In this document: positions 19,684 through 27,623 of the stretch, in pieces | How the letters are laid out: each line of letters opens with the position of its first letter | Numbering within the stretch: position 1 is the stretch's first letter | Assembly: GCA_019237115.1 (NCBI GenBank) | Contig: JAFAHS010000327.1 | Coordinates: 1-64,000 of the forward strand | Source: Deltaproteobacteria bacterium | Lineage (GTDB): Bacteria; Desulfobacterota; Binatia; Binatales; Binataceae | Reading direction: 5' to 3' | DNA length: 64,000 nt | Notes under the pieces: generated by a model | The model's input: the letters and a program-made list of their open reading frames with translations, nothing else | What the model was told of the DNA's origin: nothing | The model's database searches: none | Position numbers and translations under genes: made by a program

Positions 19684-19800
19684 AAGGCGTGAGTATTCGC
19701 AGCACCGCAGGTGACGTTGAATTTCACCGCACTAACCAAAGCGTAAGCGAGCTGGTGGTAAACTTAACCTGGTCATTCGGGCAAATGCGGTGTGTGCAAG
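19684..19800 (+). repeat. Dispersed direct repeat, copy A
   Basis: This is the first of three same-direction copies of one element. It contains AAGGCGTGAGTA (19684-19695) and, 26 bp later, the 19 bp block GGTGACGTTGAATTTCACC (19710-19728), whose ends can pair (GGTGA/TCACC). The flanking bases are less conserved than between copies B and C. No transposase is attached. It lies in the gap between the two alcohol dehydrogenase genes. Confidence 0.75.
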
Positions 19801-19827
19801 GCATGAACTCCGGGTCGTTCTCGCACC

Positions 19828-20832
19828 CTACATTTTCAGGACCGAGCGAAAGCGCGCCTTTCCGGAGATCATGCGCTCATAAGCGTCTGCGACGTGGTCA
19901 AGTGGGTACGTCTCGATCATCGCTCGCACGCCGTGGGCTGCCGCGAATTTGAGCGTGTCCTCAGAGTCCTTTGATGTTCCGGAGGGCCAGCCCCCGATCG
20001 ACTTGCGCGCCTCCAGCAATTGAAAAGCCGACACCGCGAATGGCTCGGGCGTAACCCCGATCAATACCAGCCTCCCATTGACGCCGAGTCCGTCGATGAG
20101 CGTGCCCATCGCCTTGCCATCCGGCGCCGTTGCGAGGATGACGCGGGCCCCACCTAGGGCTGTCAGCTTCTTCGAGACCTCCTGCTTCTCCGCATCTAAG
20201 TACGTTTGCGCTCCCAGTTTGAGGGCGAGCTCTTCGGTGTCGGTTCCCAGGCCAATGGCGACGGTCTCAAAGCCAAACTTGCTTGCGAATTGAATACCCA
20301 GATGGCCCAGACCTCCGATGCCCTGGATTGCGACCAGGTCTCCCGGCTTGGCCCCGCTGTGGCGGAGAGCATTGAAAGTCGTGATACCGGCGCACATCAG
20401 AGGGGCAGCATCTTCTGCCCGCAGTCCATCAGGAATGTGCGCCAGCGCCTCGGTTGGTACGCAAACGTACTCCGCATAGCCGCCGTCGTAGCTGATTCCG
20501 GGGATCTGCAGTTTGACGCAGGTTGTGAAGTCGCCGCGTCGGCATGAATCGCAGCGTCCGCAATGTCCGCCGTGCCAGCCGACTCCGACCTGATCTCCGA
20601 TCTTCCACGGATCGGTGTCGGCACCGAGTGCGTCGATCAGTCCGGCGATCTCATGACCTGGCGAGCGTGGATAAAGGATTCCAGGGAAGGTGCCGTCTTT
20701 GGTCAACGCATCGCTGTGACAGATACCGCAGGCCTGGACCTTCATCCTGACACAACCTCTGCCGGGTTCCGGGATTGGCTGCTCCTTCAATTCGAAGCGT
20801 CCGCCCGCGCTGCTTACATTTGCCTTCTTCAT
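19828..20832 (-). CDS. Zinc-dependent alcohol dehydrogenase, AdhA/AdhP-like
   Basis: A 334-residue MDR alcohol dehydrogenase. The catalytic zinc motif is CGICHSDALTKDG near residue 37, with GHEIAGLIDALG near 60. A complete structural zinc lobe, CGRCDSCRRGDFTTC, lies near 90-104. The nucleotide-binding segment is IQGIGGLGHLGIQFA near 165. It resembles AdhP-type ethanol/aldehyde dehydrogenases. The second of two ATGs (20832) fits the AGAGGA site best. It probably shares a role in alcohol and aldehyde conversion with the next gene, from which repeat copy A separates it. Confidence 0.85.
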   Translation of the reverse strand: MKKANVSSAGGRFELKEQPIPEPGRGCVRMKVQACGICHSDALTKDGTFPGILYPRSPGHEIAGLIDALGADTDPWKIGDQVGVGWHGGHCGRCDSCRRGDFTTCVKLQIPGISYDGGYAEYVCVPTEALAHIPDGLRAEDAAPLMCAGITTFNALRHSGAKPGDLVAIQGIGGLGHLGIQFASKFGFETVAIGLGTDTEELALKLGAQTYLDAEKQEVSKKLTALGGARVILATAPDGKAMGTLIDGLGVNGRLVLIGVTPEPFAVSAFQLLEARKSIGGWPSGTSKDSEDTLKFAAAHGVRAMIETYPLDHVADAYERMISGKARFRSVLKM

Positions 20833-21032
20833 GATCATTCCTCTGAATTTCGCTGGTTAAGCGCCGCTGGCGAATAGCCTCGAGGTATTCCGGTTTGAAA
20901 TAAGGCGGTCAAACACTCCTCCCGCGGGCACGCCAAAGGTACCGGTGCTAATCAGGAAGCGTGCGATGACCTTCAATGGCAGCGCCAGAAACAACATGCC
21001 GCGGAAGCGTTTGCAGGTCGGGGTCCAACCGG

Positions 21033-21347
21033 CTACGGAACGACTGGTTTGAGTGCCTCGTCAATCTCATCTGACGACACCTGCTGGCCGCTTTTGATTC
21101 GCTTGATGAGAGACTGAAGGTGGTCAACCTTCTCTTCATAACGAGAAAGCAGTGGGCCTTTCACCGTACCCCGGTTGTCGTCCGCCTGCTGCCAGTCGGC
21201 GTTCTTAGCGCCGCGCAAATCCTTCAACTCTTCACTTTGCTGAGGTGTATTAGAGGACGTTTGTGCGTTTACCGAGTTCACCAAACTCGGTACAAGTGAC
21301 ATTGCAAAGCCAACCACCGGAATGAGCGCGATAAATTTGGTTTTCAT
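21033..21347 (-). CDS. Small exported protein of unknown function
   Basis: ATG 21347, preceded by AGGAGC at 7 bases, opens a 104-residue protein with a clear signal peptide (MKTKFIALIPVVGFAMSLV to SVNAQ) and a hydrophilic mature part. The mature part contains LKDLRGAKNADWQQADDNRG, a helical LLSRYEEKVDHLQSLIKRIKSG and ends KPVVP. It is probably periplasmic. I do not recognise the family. The longer open frame to 21428 is not supported. Confidence 0.65.
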   Translation of the reverse strand: MKTKFIALIPVVGFAMSLVPSLVNSVNAQTSSNTPQQSEELKDLRGAKNADWQQADDNRGTVKGPLLSRYEEKVDHLQSLIKRIKSGQQVSSDEIDEALKPVVP

Positions 21348-21928
21348 TCGAACAGCTCCTAATCGACTCGAAATCCCTAGAGTGATTTCTGATCCTTGGG
21401 ATCGTTTGCACACAAGAACACTTTGCATGCCAACCGATTGTGTCTGAGGACCGAGCTAAGACGGGGCAGACGGCCAAGCCCAGAAACGTGTTGAAAGTAG
21501 GAACGATCAGCAGTTCCGGCGGGCGAAGTCGGATCGAGGAGAACTTTTGGAATTCTAGTAGCTTCCACCGAGGGGAAAGATCGCCACTCTGCCTATGCGC
21601 AGTCTGAGCGCATCAATCCACAAAGAATGCCAGTTTTTCACGAGGTTTCGTGGAAACTTGTGAGTTCGCCGGTCGCGGGCGGTTCACAGGGGCTCAATGA
21701 AGTGACCCCATTTCGATTTTCACGTTGGCTAGCATGGTACCCCGCCTCTACGAGTACAAAGCCGGCAACGGTACGACAATTGCGCAGGGGAATAGGCGGC
21801 AAGGAGTTAGAGTGTCACGGCCACGGTCTGACCGTTGAGTTTTGAAGTACTCAGCCGAAAGCTCGGAGGCTCGGCAAATCTTTCGCGCGCTTGCGGGTAA
21901 GGAGAGCGAGCTCTGTCGCGTGGGTTAA
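21348..21928. other. Non-coding interval before the Pycsar-like gene
   Basis: About 580 bp with only short, unconvincing open frames. It separates minus-strand alcohol dehydrogenase genes from plus-strand genes and so should contain promoters for both sides. A nucleotide cyclase gene, which would complete a Pycsar pair, is not present. Confidence 0.5.
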
Positions 21929-22471
21929 TTGCTCGAATGCTCGAAACAGACGGTTGATGTGCTAGCCAGCCCGCAGTCCTGCGAAGCCTTCTCACGGGAA
22001 GTGCATCACTATGTACGCGACTACATTCAGCTCGCGGACCAAAAGGCGGGATTTCTATTTGCGGCGCTGTCTGCCTCGAGCTTGCTGGCCTACAATTTGG
22101 GCCTGTATCGACACGAAGCTCTATTGTCGTGGCTCGATTCGCCACAGAAATGGCAGACTTCCCAACTAGCGGCATTTTTTGCCGTAATCCCGCTGGTCTG
22201 TAGCGCAGCGGCGGCTGTAGCCGTTGTGATCCCCAGGCGCGAATCGCGCCCCGGATTGGTGTTTTGGGAAGGTATAGTCCGATTTAGAAACCGGCAAGAA
22301 TATGCAGACACGGTGATTAAAGCGGACGCCGCCATTCTAACCCGCGCATTCCTCGAAGACGTGTATGATCTTACGAGAGCCTGCAGACGAAAGTATCTTG
22401 CACTGGAGATAGCCATTTGGGCGGGTGCAACCGGAGCTGCGTCCACTCTTATATTCCTGTTGAGCAAATGA
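21929..22471 (+). CDS. Pycsar-type transmembrane effector (PycTM / DUF5706-like), orphan
   Basis: A protein of about 180 residues with the layout of PycTM-family effectors. An amphipathic N-terminal helix (HHYVRDYIQLADQKAG, with the hallmark ADxKA) leads into a first membrane helix (FLFAALSASSLLAYNLGL). A second membrane helix follows (LAAFFAVIPLVCSAAAAVAVV). Then comes a soluble linker reading VFWEGIVRF, with YADTVIKAD and DVYDLTRACRRKY, and a last membrane helix (IAIWAGATGAASTLIFLL). In Pycsar phage defence, such proteins respond to cCMP or cUMP made by a dedicated cyclase and damage the inner membrane. No cyclase is adjacent. The start is uncertain: TTG 21929 or GTG 21959, neither with a strong ribosome site. 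Confidence 0.65.
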   Translation: MLECSKQTVDVLASPQSCEAFSREVHHYVRDYIQLADQKAGFLFAALSASSLLAYNLGLYRHEALLSWLDSPQKWQTSQLAAFFAVIPLVCSAAAAVAVVIPRRESRPGLVFWEGIVRFRNRQEYADTVIKADAAILTRAFLEDVYDLTRACRRKYLALEIAIWAGATGAASTLIFLLSK

Positions 22472-22619
22472 AATGTTGCGCTCGGTGTACTTCGCTCAGG
22501 TATGGCGCCTGGCGGGCGTTTACGGTCGAAGGCTGTACTGAATGAGGTCGAGGGATTGAGGCGGGTTGTCTTGTCCGGTCAGCGAACAAGCCTCCATTCT
22601 AGATAGTAGAGTCAGAGCC

Positions 22620-23612
22620 GTGCTGAAAGACTCTTTCAATCGCGTGATAAACTACCTACGTATATCTCTAGTGGACAGATGCAATCTACGCTGTGTCTAC
22701 TGCATGCCGCTAGAAAACATCCGTTTCCTTCCAGGGGAAGAGTTACTGACTTCTCGGGAAATAGAGCTCGTCGTTCAGGCCGCGGTGAGCGTGGGCTTCC
22801 ATAAATTTAGATTGACCGGTGGAGAGCCGACATTGCGGTCGGACCTGATCGATATTGTTGAACGCATTACCAAGATTCCAGGAGTTGACGATCTGGCACT
22901 AACTACCAATGGACTTTTGATGCGAACCCTAGCCGAGCCGCTGAAGCGCGCCGGTCTCAAGCGAATCAATGTTCACTTGGACAGTCTTAACCCAGAAGTT
23001 GTGAGACGCCAAATGCGATGGGGAAGCTTTGAGAGGATCTGGGAGGGTATCGCTGCCGCGGAGGCTGTCGGCCTTACTCCGCTAAAATTGAACGCCGTAG
23101 TCGTGCGTGGGTATAATGACAGGGAAGTGTCGGATTTGGCGCGGCTTACGCTCGACCACGCGTGGCATGTGCGCTTTATAGAGTCGATGCCGTTGGGACC
23201 GGGAAAGTGCGCAAGCGTAGCAGCTCAGGGATACGTTTCGAACCGGGACACGCGAGAGCTGATCGAACGAGAACTAGGGACGATGTATGAATTGCAGAGC
23301 GAAGACGTGTCCGACGAGTCGCGAAACTTCCGGCTCAATGGTGCTGCTGGCGTGGTCGGTTTCATAAGCCCAGTCAGTGATCCCTACTGTGGAAGCTGCA
23401 ATCGAATGCGGCTGACCGCGGATGGCAAATTTCATATGTGTCTTCTGAACGACGACGAGCTGGATGTGCGTAAGCTGCTGCGACGGGGCGACAGCACGCT
23501 GAGCGAAATCGGACAAGTTCTGATTAGAGCGGTGGCGAATAAGCCATTCGGACATCGCCTGGCCGAAGGGCACTCCACACAGGGGCGATCAATGTTTCAG
23601 ATTGGCGGTTAG
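22620..23612 (+). CDS. moaA: GTP 3',8-cyclase (molybdenum cofactor biosynthesis)
   Basis: A radical-SAM enzyme making the first intermediate of molybdopterin from GTP, together with MoaC. The radical-SAM cluster motif CNLRCVYC lies near residue 22, followed by the TGGEPTLR strand near 66. The C-terminal cluster has CGSCNRMRLTADGKFHMC, and the protein ends with the functional GG pair (MFQIGG). The frame opens at TTG 22566, but GTG 22620 gives 330 residues, the usual length, and begins like typical MoaA (LKDSFNRVINYLRIS). It lies before fdhD and the molybdoenzyme genes and presumably supplies their cofactor. Its own radical-SAM partner genes (moaC, moaE, etc.) are not in the window. Confidence 0.92.
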   Translation: MLKDSFNRVINYLRISLVDRCNLRCVYCMPLENIRFLPGEELLTSREIELVVQAAVSVGFHKFRLTGGEPTLRSDLIDIVERITKIPGVDDLALTTNGLLMRTLAEPLKRAGLKRINVHLDSLNPEVVRRQMRWGSFERIWEGIAAAEAVGLTPLKLNAVVVRGYNDREVSDLARLTLDHAWHVRFIESMPLGPGKCASVAAQGYVSNRDTRELIERELGTMYELQSEDVSDESRNFRLNGAAGVVGFISPVSDPYCGSCNRMRLTADGKFHMCLLNDDELDVRKLLRRGDSTLSEIGQVLIRAVANKPFGHRLAEGHSTQGRSMFQIGG

Positions 23613-23689
23613 GTCAGGCTCCGGCCTTCAACGGAGCGTGGGGGCAGCGTTACGATCTGAATCGTACTGGCCGTCTCGGCCTCCCGGAG

Positions 23690-24634
23690 CTAGGTTATGC
23701 GTTCCGGAGACGTATAGACATTGAAGCTGCTTTCGCGAACGAATCCCACCAGCGTCATGCCGATATCTTGAGCGAGATCGATTGCTAACGACGAGGGAGC
23801 AGAAACGGCTGCGAGGATTGGAATCCCAGCGGCCGCAGCCTTCTGTACGATCTCGAAGCTGAGTCGACCGCTGACCATCAGCATGGCATCGCCCAATGGT
23901 ATCCAGCCTTTGATAAGCGCGTGACCGATAGCTTTGTCCACGGCGTTGTGACGACCGATATCCTCGTACAAAGCCATGAGTTCCGGGCACGAATCAGACA
24001 GAGTGGGCAAGTCGTTCGCGATCGGATGCTCGATCGCAGGCGACGCTATCTGACTCGAGCCGAAATTGGCGTGCGAATTTGGACGGAATAGTGCGGCTGC
24101 ATGGAGGCCGCCGGTAGCGCTGAACACCTGCTGTGCATCGCGCATAAGGTGAGGTAGGCGCAGCATCACGGCAGCGGGAACCGTGAGGGTTGAGCAAAGA
24201 GACCGAACTCGACGCTGGATTGAGGCAATACTGGTCTTTCCACATACGCCGCAGCTTGAAGAGATCGTGAAGTTGCGTCTGAGGCGTTCGCGCAAATTTT
24301 CGGCGGGTACCTTTAGGATCACATCTACGGCATTAGGTTCGGGTTTACCTCTCGGCCCTCTGACATTGCGAATCTCGTCTAGCTCGCCAGCTGCTTCGAG
24401 GAACCCTTCCGCCAAAAGAAACCCCAACGTGAGTTCGTGATCGTGTCCGGGCGTGCGCATAGTGAGGGTGAAGCGGCGTCCGCCCAGCCTAATCTCTAGG
24501 GGTTCTTCTACGGCCAGCGCTTCAGATGACCGCACCCGCGAATCGCCGTTTGCACGTACTTTTAATGCGGGGCAGGTTTTGATCGAGCCCTGCGGTTTGT
24601 CTTGCGACGACATTAATGGCGAAACGGTCGGCAC
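23690..24634 (-). CDS. fdhD: Formate dehydrogenase accessory sulfurtransferase
   Basis: A 314-residue FdhD protein. It moves sulfur from a cysteine desulfurase to the molybdenum bis-MGD cofactor, which makes formate dehydrogenase active. The reactive region SSCGVCGKTSIASIQ with CxxC lies near residues 125-130. Later family motifs include FSATGGLHAAALF, EDIGRHNAVDKAIG and MLMVSGRLSFEIVQKA. It starts at GTG 24634. It converges on moaA and is divergent from the YdeP-like/cyd operon. A candidate sigma-54 promoter lies about 40 bp upstream. Its presence fits the formate dehydrogenase encoded at 36-41 kb. Confidence 0.93.
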   Translation of the reverse strand: MPTVSPLMSSQDKPQGSIKTCPALKVRANGDSRVRSSEALAVEEPLEIRLGGRRFTLTMRTPGHDHELTLGFLLAEGFLEAAGELDEIRNVRGPRGKPEPNAVDVILKVPAENLRERLRRNFTISSSCGVCGKTSIASIQRRVRSLCSTLTVPAAVMLRLPHLMRDAQQVFSATGGLHAAALFRPNSHANFGSSQIASPAIEHPIANDLPTLSDSCPELMALYEDIGRHNAVDKAIGHALIKGWIPLGDAMLMVSGRLSFEIVQKAAAAGIPILAAVSAPSSLAIDLAQDIGMTLVGFVRESSFNVYTSPERIT

Positions 24635-24673
24635 TTTGTACAGATTTGGTAAGACTTCGTGGGTCAGGATCTG

Positions 24674-24688
24674 GCAAGAACCATTCCG
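24674..24688 (-). promoter_or_regulatory. Possible sigma-54 promoter for fdhD
   Basis: On the minus strand the sequence CGGAATGGTTCTTGCC has the invariant GG and GC pairs with exactly 10 bases between them and a TTGC -12 core. The -24 box is only partly conserved. It would start transcription roughly 28 bases before the fdhD start codon. Confidence 0.35.
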
Positions 24689-24973
24689 GGGTGACGGCAG
24701 GCCGAGTCACCCGGCAGTCGCCTATAGACAAGTACCATGGTTCTGACTGGTGCTGCGGCCCAAGGGGCGGAACGGCAGAGAAATTTCCTCGTGGCCCCCC
24801 TGAGGCAGAACCGACGCCAAAGAGTCCTTCCTCGAGTAGCGACCTGGAGTTAGATCGAAAGTTCCTCTAATTTTTGTGAGTTTCTCTTTGATTCTTGTTA
24901 AGCGCCGACTTGCCGAAAATCCAAAAGGCTTCTCGTAAGCGTTCTCTTCTTTGCATCTCGCATCGTTTTCAGA

Positions 24974-24989
24974 TGGCACACCCGTTGCT
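24974..24989 (+). promoter_or_regulatory. Consensus sigma-54 promoter of the YdeP-like/cydAB operon
   Basis: TGGCAC (24974-24979), 5 bases, then TTGCT (24985-24989) matches the RpoN consensus TGGCAC-N5-TTGCW at every defined position. Transcription would start near 25000. A sigma-54 activator gene lies in the same block at 33989-35269. Confidence 0.75.
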
Positions 24990-25033
24990 GCCTACGGGTC
25001 TGGTTTCGATCGAAAAGGTGAGTTCGAGAGGGA

Positions 25034-25168
25034 ATGTGGAAAATTCCTTGGACGGACGTGTCTTCTGAGTACCGGCCCGGAAACTTGCTGCACTCGATAG
25101 TTCCGACCTCTCGAGGAGTCTGGTCTGCCGGCCTCAGTTGGCATCGAAGCGCGAACTTGGACCGGTAG
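25034..25168 (+). CDS. Possible short leader ORF (44 codons)
   Basis: Between the sigma-54 promoter and the YdeP-like gene an ATG preceded by AGAGGGA opens 44 codons (start MWKIPWTDVSSEYRPG). It is not recognised and may be chance. If translated, it could act as a leader peptide for the long 5' region. Confidence 0.15.
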   Translation: MWKIPWTDVSSEYRPGNLLHSIVPTSRGVWSAGLSWHRSANLDR

Positions 25169-25289
25169 GTGTTCAAGCGGTGGCTTTCAGTGGTTCCGAT
25201 GGTGGCTCATGTTGATCGAGAAGCGACTCCTTGGGGCAGCAGACATTCTCTGTTCGGTTCACAATCATGGCAGGAAGGAGCATTAGAAG

Positions 25290-27623
25290 ATGAGCAAGAA
25301 GCCGCGCATCGAAGAATACAACGATCCAGGAGGCGGATGGGGGGCAACTTTTGCCACTGCTAATGTGCTGCTGGAGCAAAAAGTTCTACTGAAGGGCGCG
25401 CTGGCACTCTTCCGGATGAATAAACCGGAAGGCTTCAAATGCCCCAGCTGTGCTTGGCCAGATCCCGCACCGGACAACGCCGATCCCTTGGTGATATGCG
25501 AGAACGGCGCGAAAGCGCTGGCCTGGGAAATCACCGCCCATCGGGCGACGCCGGAGTTTTTCGCCGAACACACGGTCGCCGAACTGAATGCTCGCTCGGA
25601 TTACTGGCTAGAACAGCAAGGCCGGATCACTCATCCGATGGTCTATGACCCTACCACCGATCATTACCTACCTTTGGAGTGGGATAAAGCTCTCAGGCTT
25701 ATCGGCAACGCGCTTCGCCAATTGAGTACTCCCAACCAGGCTGAATTTTACACATCTGGACGTTCGAGCAATGAGGCGGCCTTTCTCTACCAGCTATTTG
25801 CGCGCGAGTTCGGCACCAACAATTTCCCGGACTGTTCAAATTACTGTCATGAACCGACCAGCCAGGGACTTCCACCGGCAATCGGAGTTGGTAAAGGCAC
25901 GTGCACTCTGGAGGATTTCCAACAGGCGGACGCGATTTTCGTGATCGGCCAGAATACCGGCACCAACAGCCCGCGGATGATGACGGAACTTCACAATGCA
26001 TCCCGACGGGGTGCGCGAATCGTGGTGTTTAATCCGTTGCGCGAACGAGCCCTGGAGCGTTTCCAAGCCCCACAAAGACCACTTGAAATGGCGACTATGA
26101 CCTCTACTCCGATCGCCACGCATTACTATCAGGTCAAGATCGGCGGGGACGCCGCGGCTTTGAAGGGTCTGATGAAGGCGATCATCGAGATCGACGATCG
26201 CGCCCTGCGGGAGGATCAACCGCGCGTTTTGGATATTGATTTCATCGAAGGGCATACGACAGGGTTTGATGACTTACGCGCGGATCTGCTCGATACCAGC
26301 TGGTCAGCTATTGAGTACCAGTCAGGTCTGTCTCAAAGGCAGTTGCAGGAATGCGCCCAAGTTTACCTTGAGGCGAATAGCGTCATAATTTGCTATGGGA
26401 TGGGTATCACGCAGCACTTCCGCGGTACTCAGAATGTGCAACAGATCGTGAATCTGTTGCTATTGCGCGGAAACATCGGGAAACCTGGCGCCGGAGTAGT
26501 CCCGGTGCGCGGTCATTCTAACGTTCAGGGTGATCGGACGATGGGCATTACCGAAAAGCCCACCCGGGAATTTTTGGATCAGTTGCAGAAAGTGTTTGGC
26601 TTCGTCCCCCCTCACGAACACGGACACGACGTGATTCGCGCTTTGGAAGCGATGATTCGAAATGACGCCAAGGTGTTCATTGGTCTTGGGGGAAACTTCG
26701 TGGCGGCATCGCCCGATACTCCCGTTATCAGCGAGGCGTTTCGCAAACTCGACCTTACCGTCAGCATCGCAACGAAACTCAACCGAACGCACGTCGTTCA
26801 CGGGCGCGCCGCAGTGATTTTACCCTGCCTAGCCCGTTCTGAAATAGATCGAGGCGCCAGTGGCGAAGCGCAGAAAGTCACTATCGAGGATGCAATGTCG
26901 GTGGTGCAGGCGTCGCGCGGGGTGGTGGCCCCAGCGAGCCCACATCTTCGTTCGGAGACCTGGATTGTGGGCCAGATCGCGCACGCCACGCTGGGAAGCA
27001 AATCAGTCATTCCGTGGGAGTGGCTGCTGCAGGACTATTCACGGATTCGAGACAAAATCGAAGCAGTGTTTCCAATCTTTCAAGGGTTTAACGCTCGTAT
27101 TCAGGTGCCGGGCGGGTTTCGCCTGGCGAACACGGCCAGCGAACGAATCTGGAAAACTCCAAACGGTAAGGCGAACTTTCTGATCTTTCCCGGCTTGGAC
27201 GACGATCCACACCGAGATGATCCAAAAGCGTTGTGGTTAAGCACACTTCGCAGTCACGATCAGTACAATTCGACTATCTACAGTAACAACGATCGGTATC
27301 GCGGCATTTACAACCAGCGGGACATCATTTTCCTCAATGAAAGAGAGATAAAAAAACAAGGTATGAGCCCGGGAGATCGCGTCGATATCTACACTTTGTC
27401 GTCCGACGGATTAGAGAGGGTGGTTCGCGGGTTCAAACTTGTCGCGTACAATATTCCCGATGGCTCATGCGCAGCGTACTATCCCGAGACGAGCCCGCTG
27501 ATACCTTTGAGTCTGTATGACCCGCTGTCCGGCACTCCCAGTGCTAAGGGCGTACAGATTGTTTTAAAGCCCAGTATCAAAAACCAGATCCAAATGCCGC
27601 AGGTGGCGGGAGTGCGAGCATGA
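25290..27623 (+). CDS. FdhF/YdeP-family molybdopterin oxidoreductase
   Basis: A 777-residue molybdopterin (bis-MGD) oxidoreductase of the YdeP subgroup, related to formate dehydrogenase H. An N-terminal CPSCAWPDP motif lies near residue 51. The active-site segment DCSNYCHEPTSQGLPPAIG near 180 carries cysteine where FDH-H has selenocysteine (CHEPTS against UHGPS). Other family segments are VIGQNTGTNSPRMM near 215 and GNIGKPGAGVVPVRGHSNVQG near 400. The C-terminal molybdopterin dinucleotide-binding domain starts around residue 660. There is no Tat signal, so it is cytoplasmic. E. coli YdeP is linked to acid resistance, but the reaction of the subgroup is unknown. An AAGGAG site precedes the start. 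Its last bases overlap cydA (ATGA), a strong sign of a common operon. Confidence 0.85.
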   Translation: MSKKPRIEEYNDPGGGWGATFATANVLLEQKVLLKGALALFRMNKPEGFKCPSCAWPDPAPDNADPLVICENGAKALAWEITAHRATPEFFAEHTVAELNARSDYWLEQQGRITHPMVYDPTTDHYLPLEWDKALRLIGNALRQLSTPNQAEFYTSGRSSNEAAFLYQLFAREFGTNNFPDCSNYCHEPTSQGLPPAIGVGKGTCTLEDFQQADAIFVIGQNTGTNSPRMMTELHNASRRGARIVVFNPLRERALERFQAPQRPLEMATMTSTPIATHYYQVKIGGDAAALKGLMKAIIEIDDRALREDQPRVLDIDFIEGHTTGFDDLRADLLDTSWSAIEYQSGLSQRQLQECAQVYLEANSVIICYGMGITQHFRGTQNVQQIVNLLLLRGNIGKPGAGVVPVRGHSNVQGDRTMGITEKPTREFLDQLQKVFGFVPPHEHGHDVIRALEAMIRNDAKVFIGLGGNFVAASPDTPVISEAFRKLDLTVSIATKLNRTHVVHGRAAVILPCLARSEIDRGASGEAQKVTIEDAMSVVQASRGVVAPASPHLRSETWIVGQIAHATLGSKSVIPWEWLLQDYSRIRDKIEAVFPIFQGFNARIQVPGGFRLANTASERIWKTPNGKANFLIFPGLDDDPHRDDPKALWLSTLRSHDQYNSTIYSNNDRYRGIYNQRDIIFLNEREIKKQGMSPGDRVDIYTLSSDGLERVVRGFKLVAYNIPDGSCAAYYPETSPLIPLSLYDPLSGTPSAKGVQIVLKPSIKNQIQMPQVAGVRA

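Larger units (their letters stand above)
24635..25289. other. Regulatory interval between fdhD and the YdeP-like operon
   Basis: A 655 bp divergent interval containing a consensus sigma-54 promoter toward the right, a weaker one toward fdhD, and a leader of about 290 bases before the YdeP-like start codon. Upstream activator sites for an enhancer-binding protein are expected but I could not define them by eye. Confidence 0.6.

Noticed and set aside
21627..21845. Possible insertion-sequence remnant near the Pycsar-like gene
   Set aside because: Some bases resemble IS-end text, but there is no paired end and no transposase frame.
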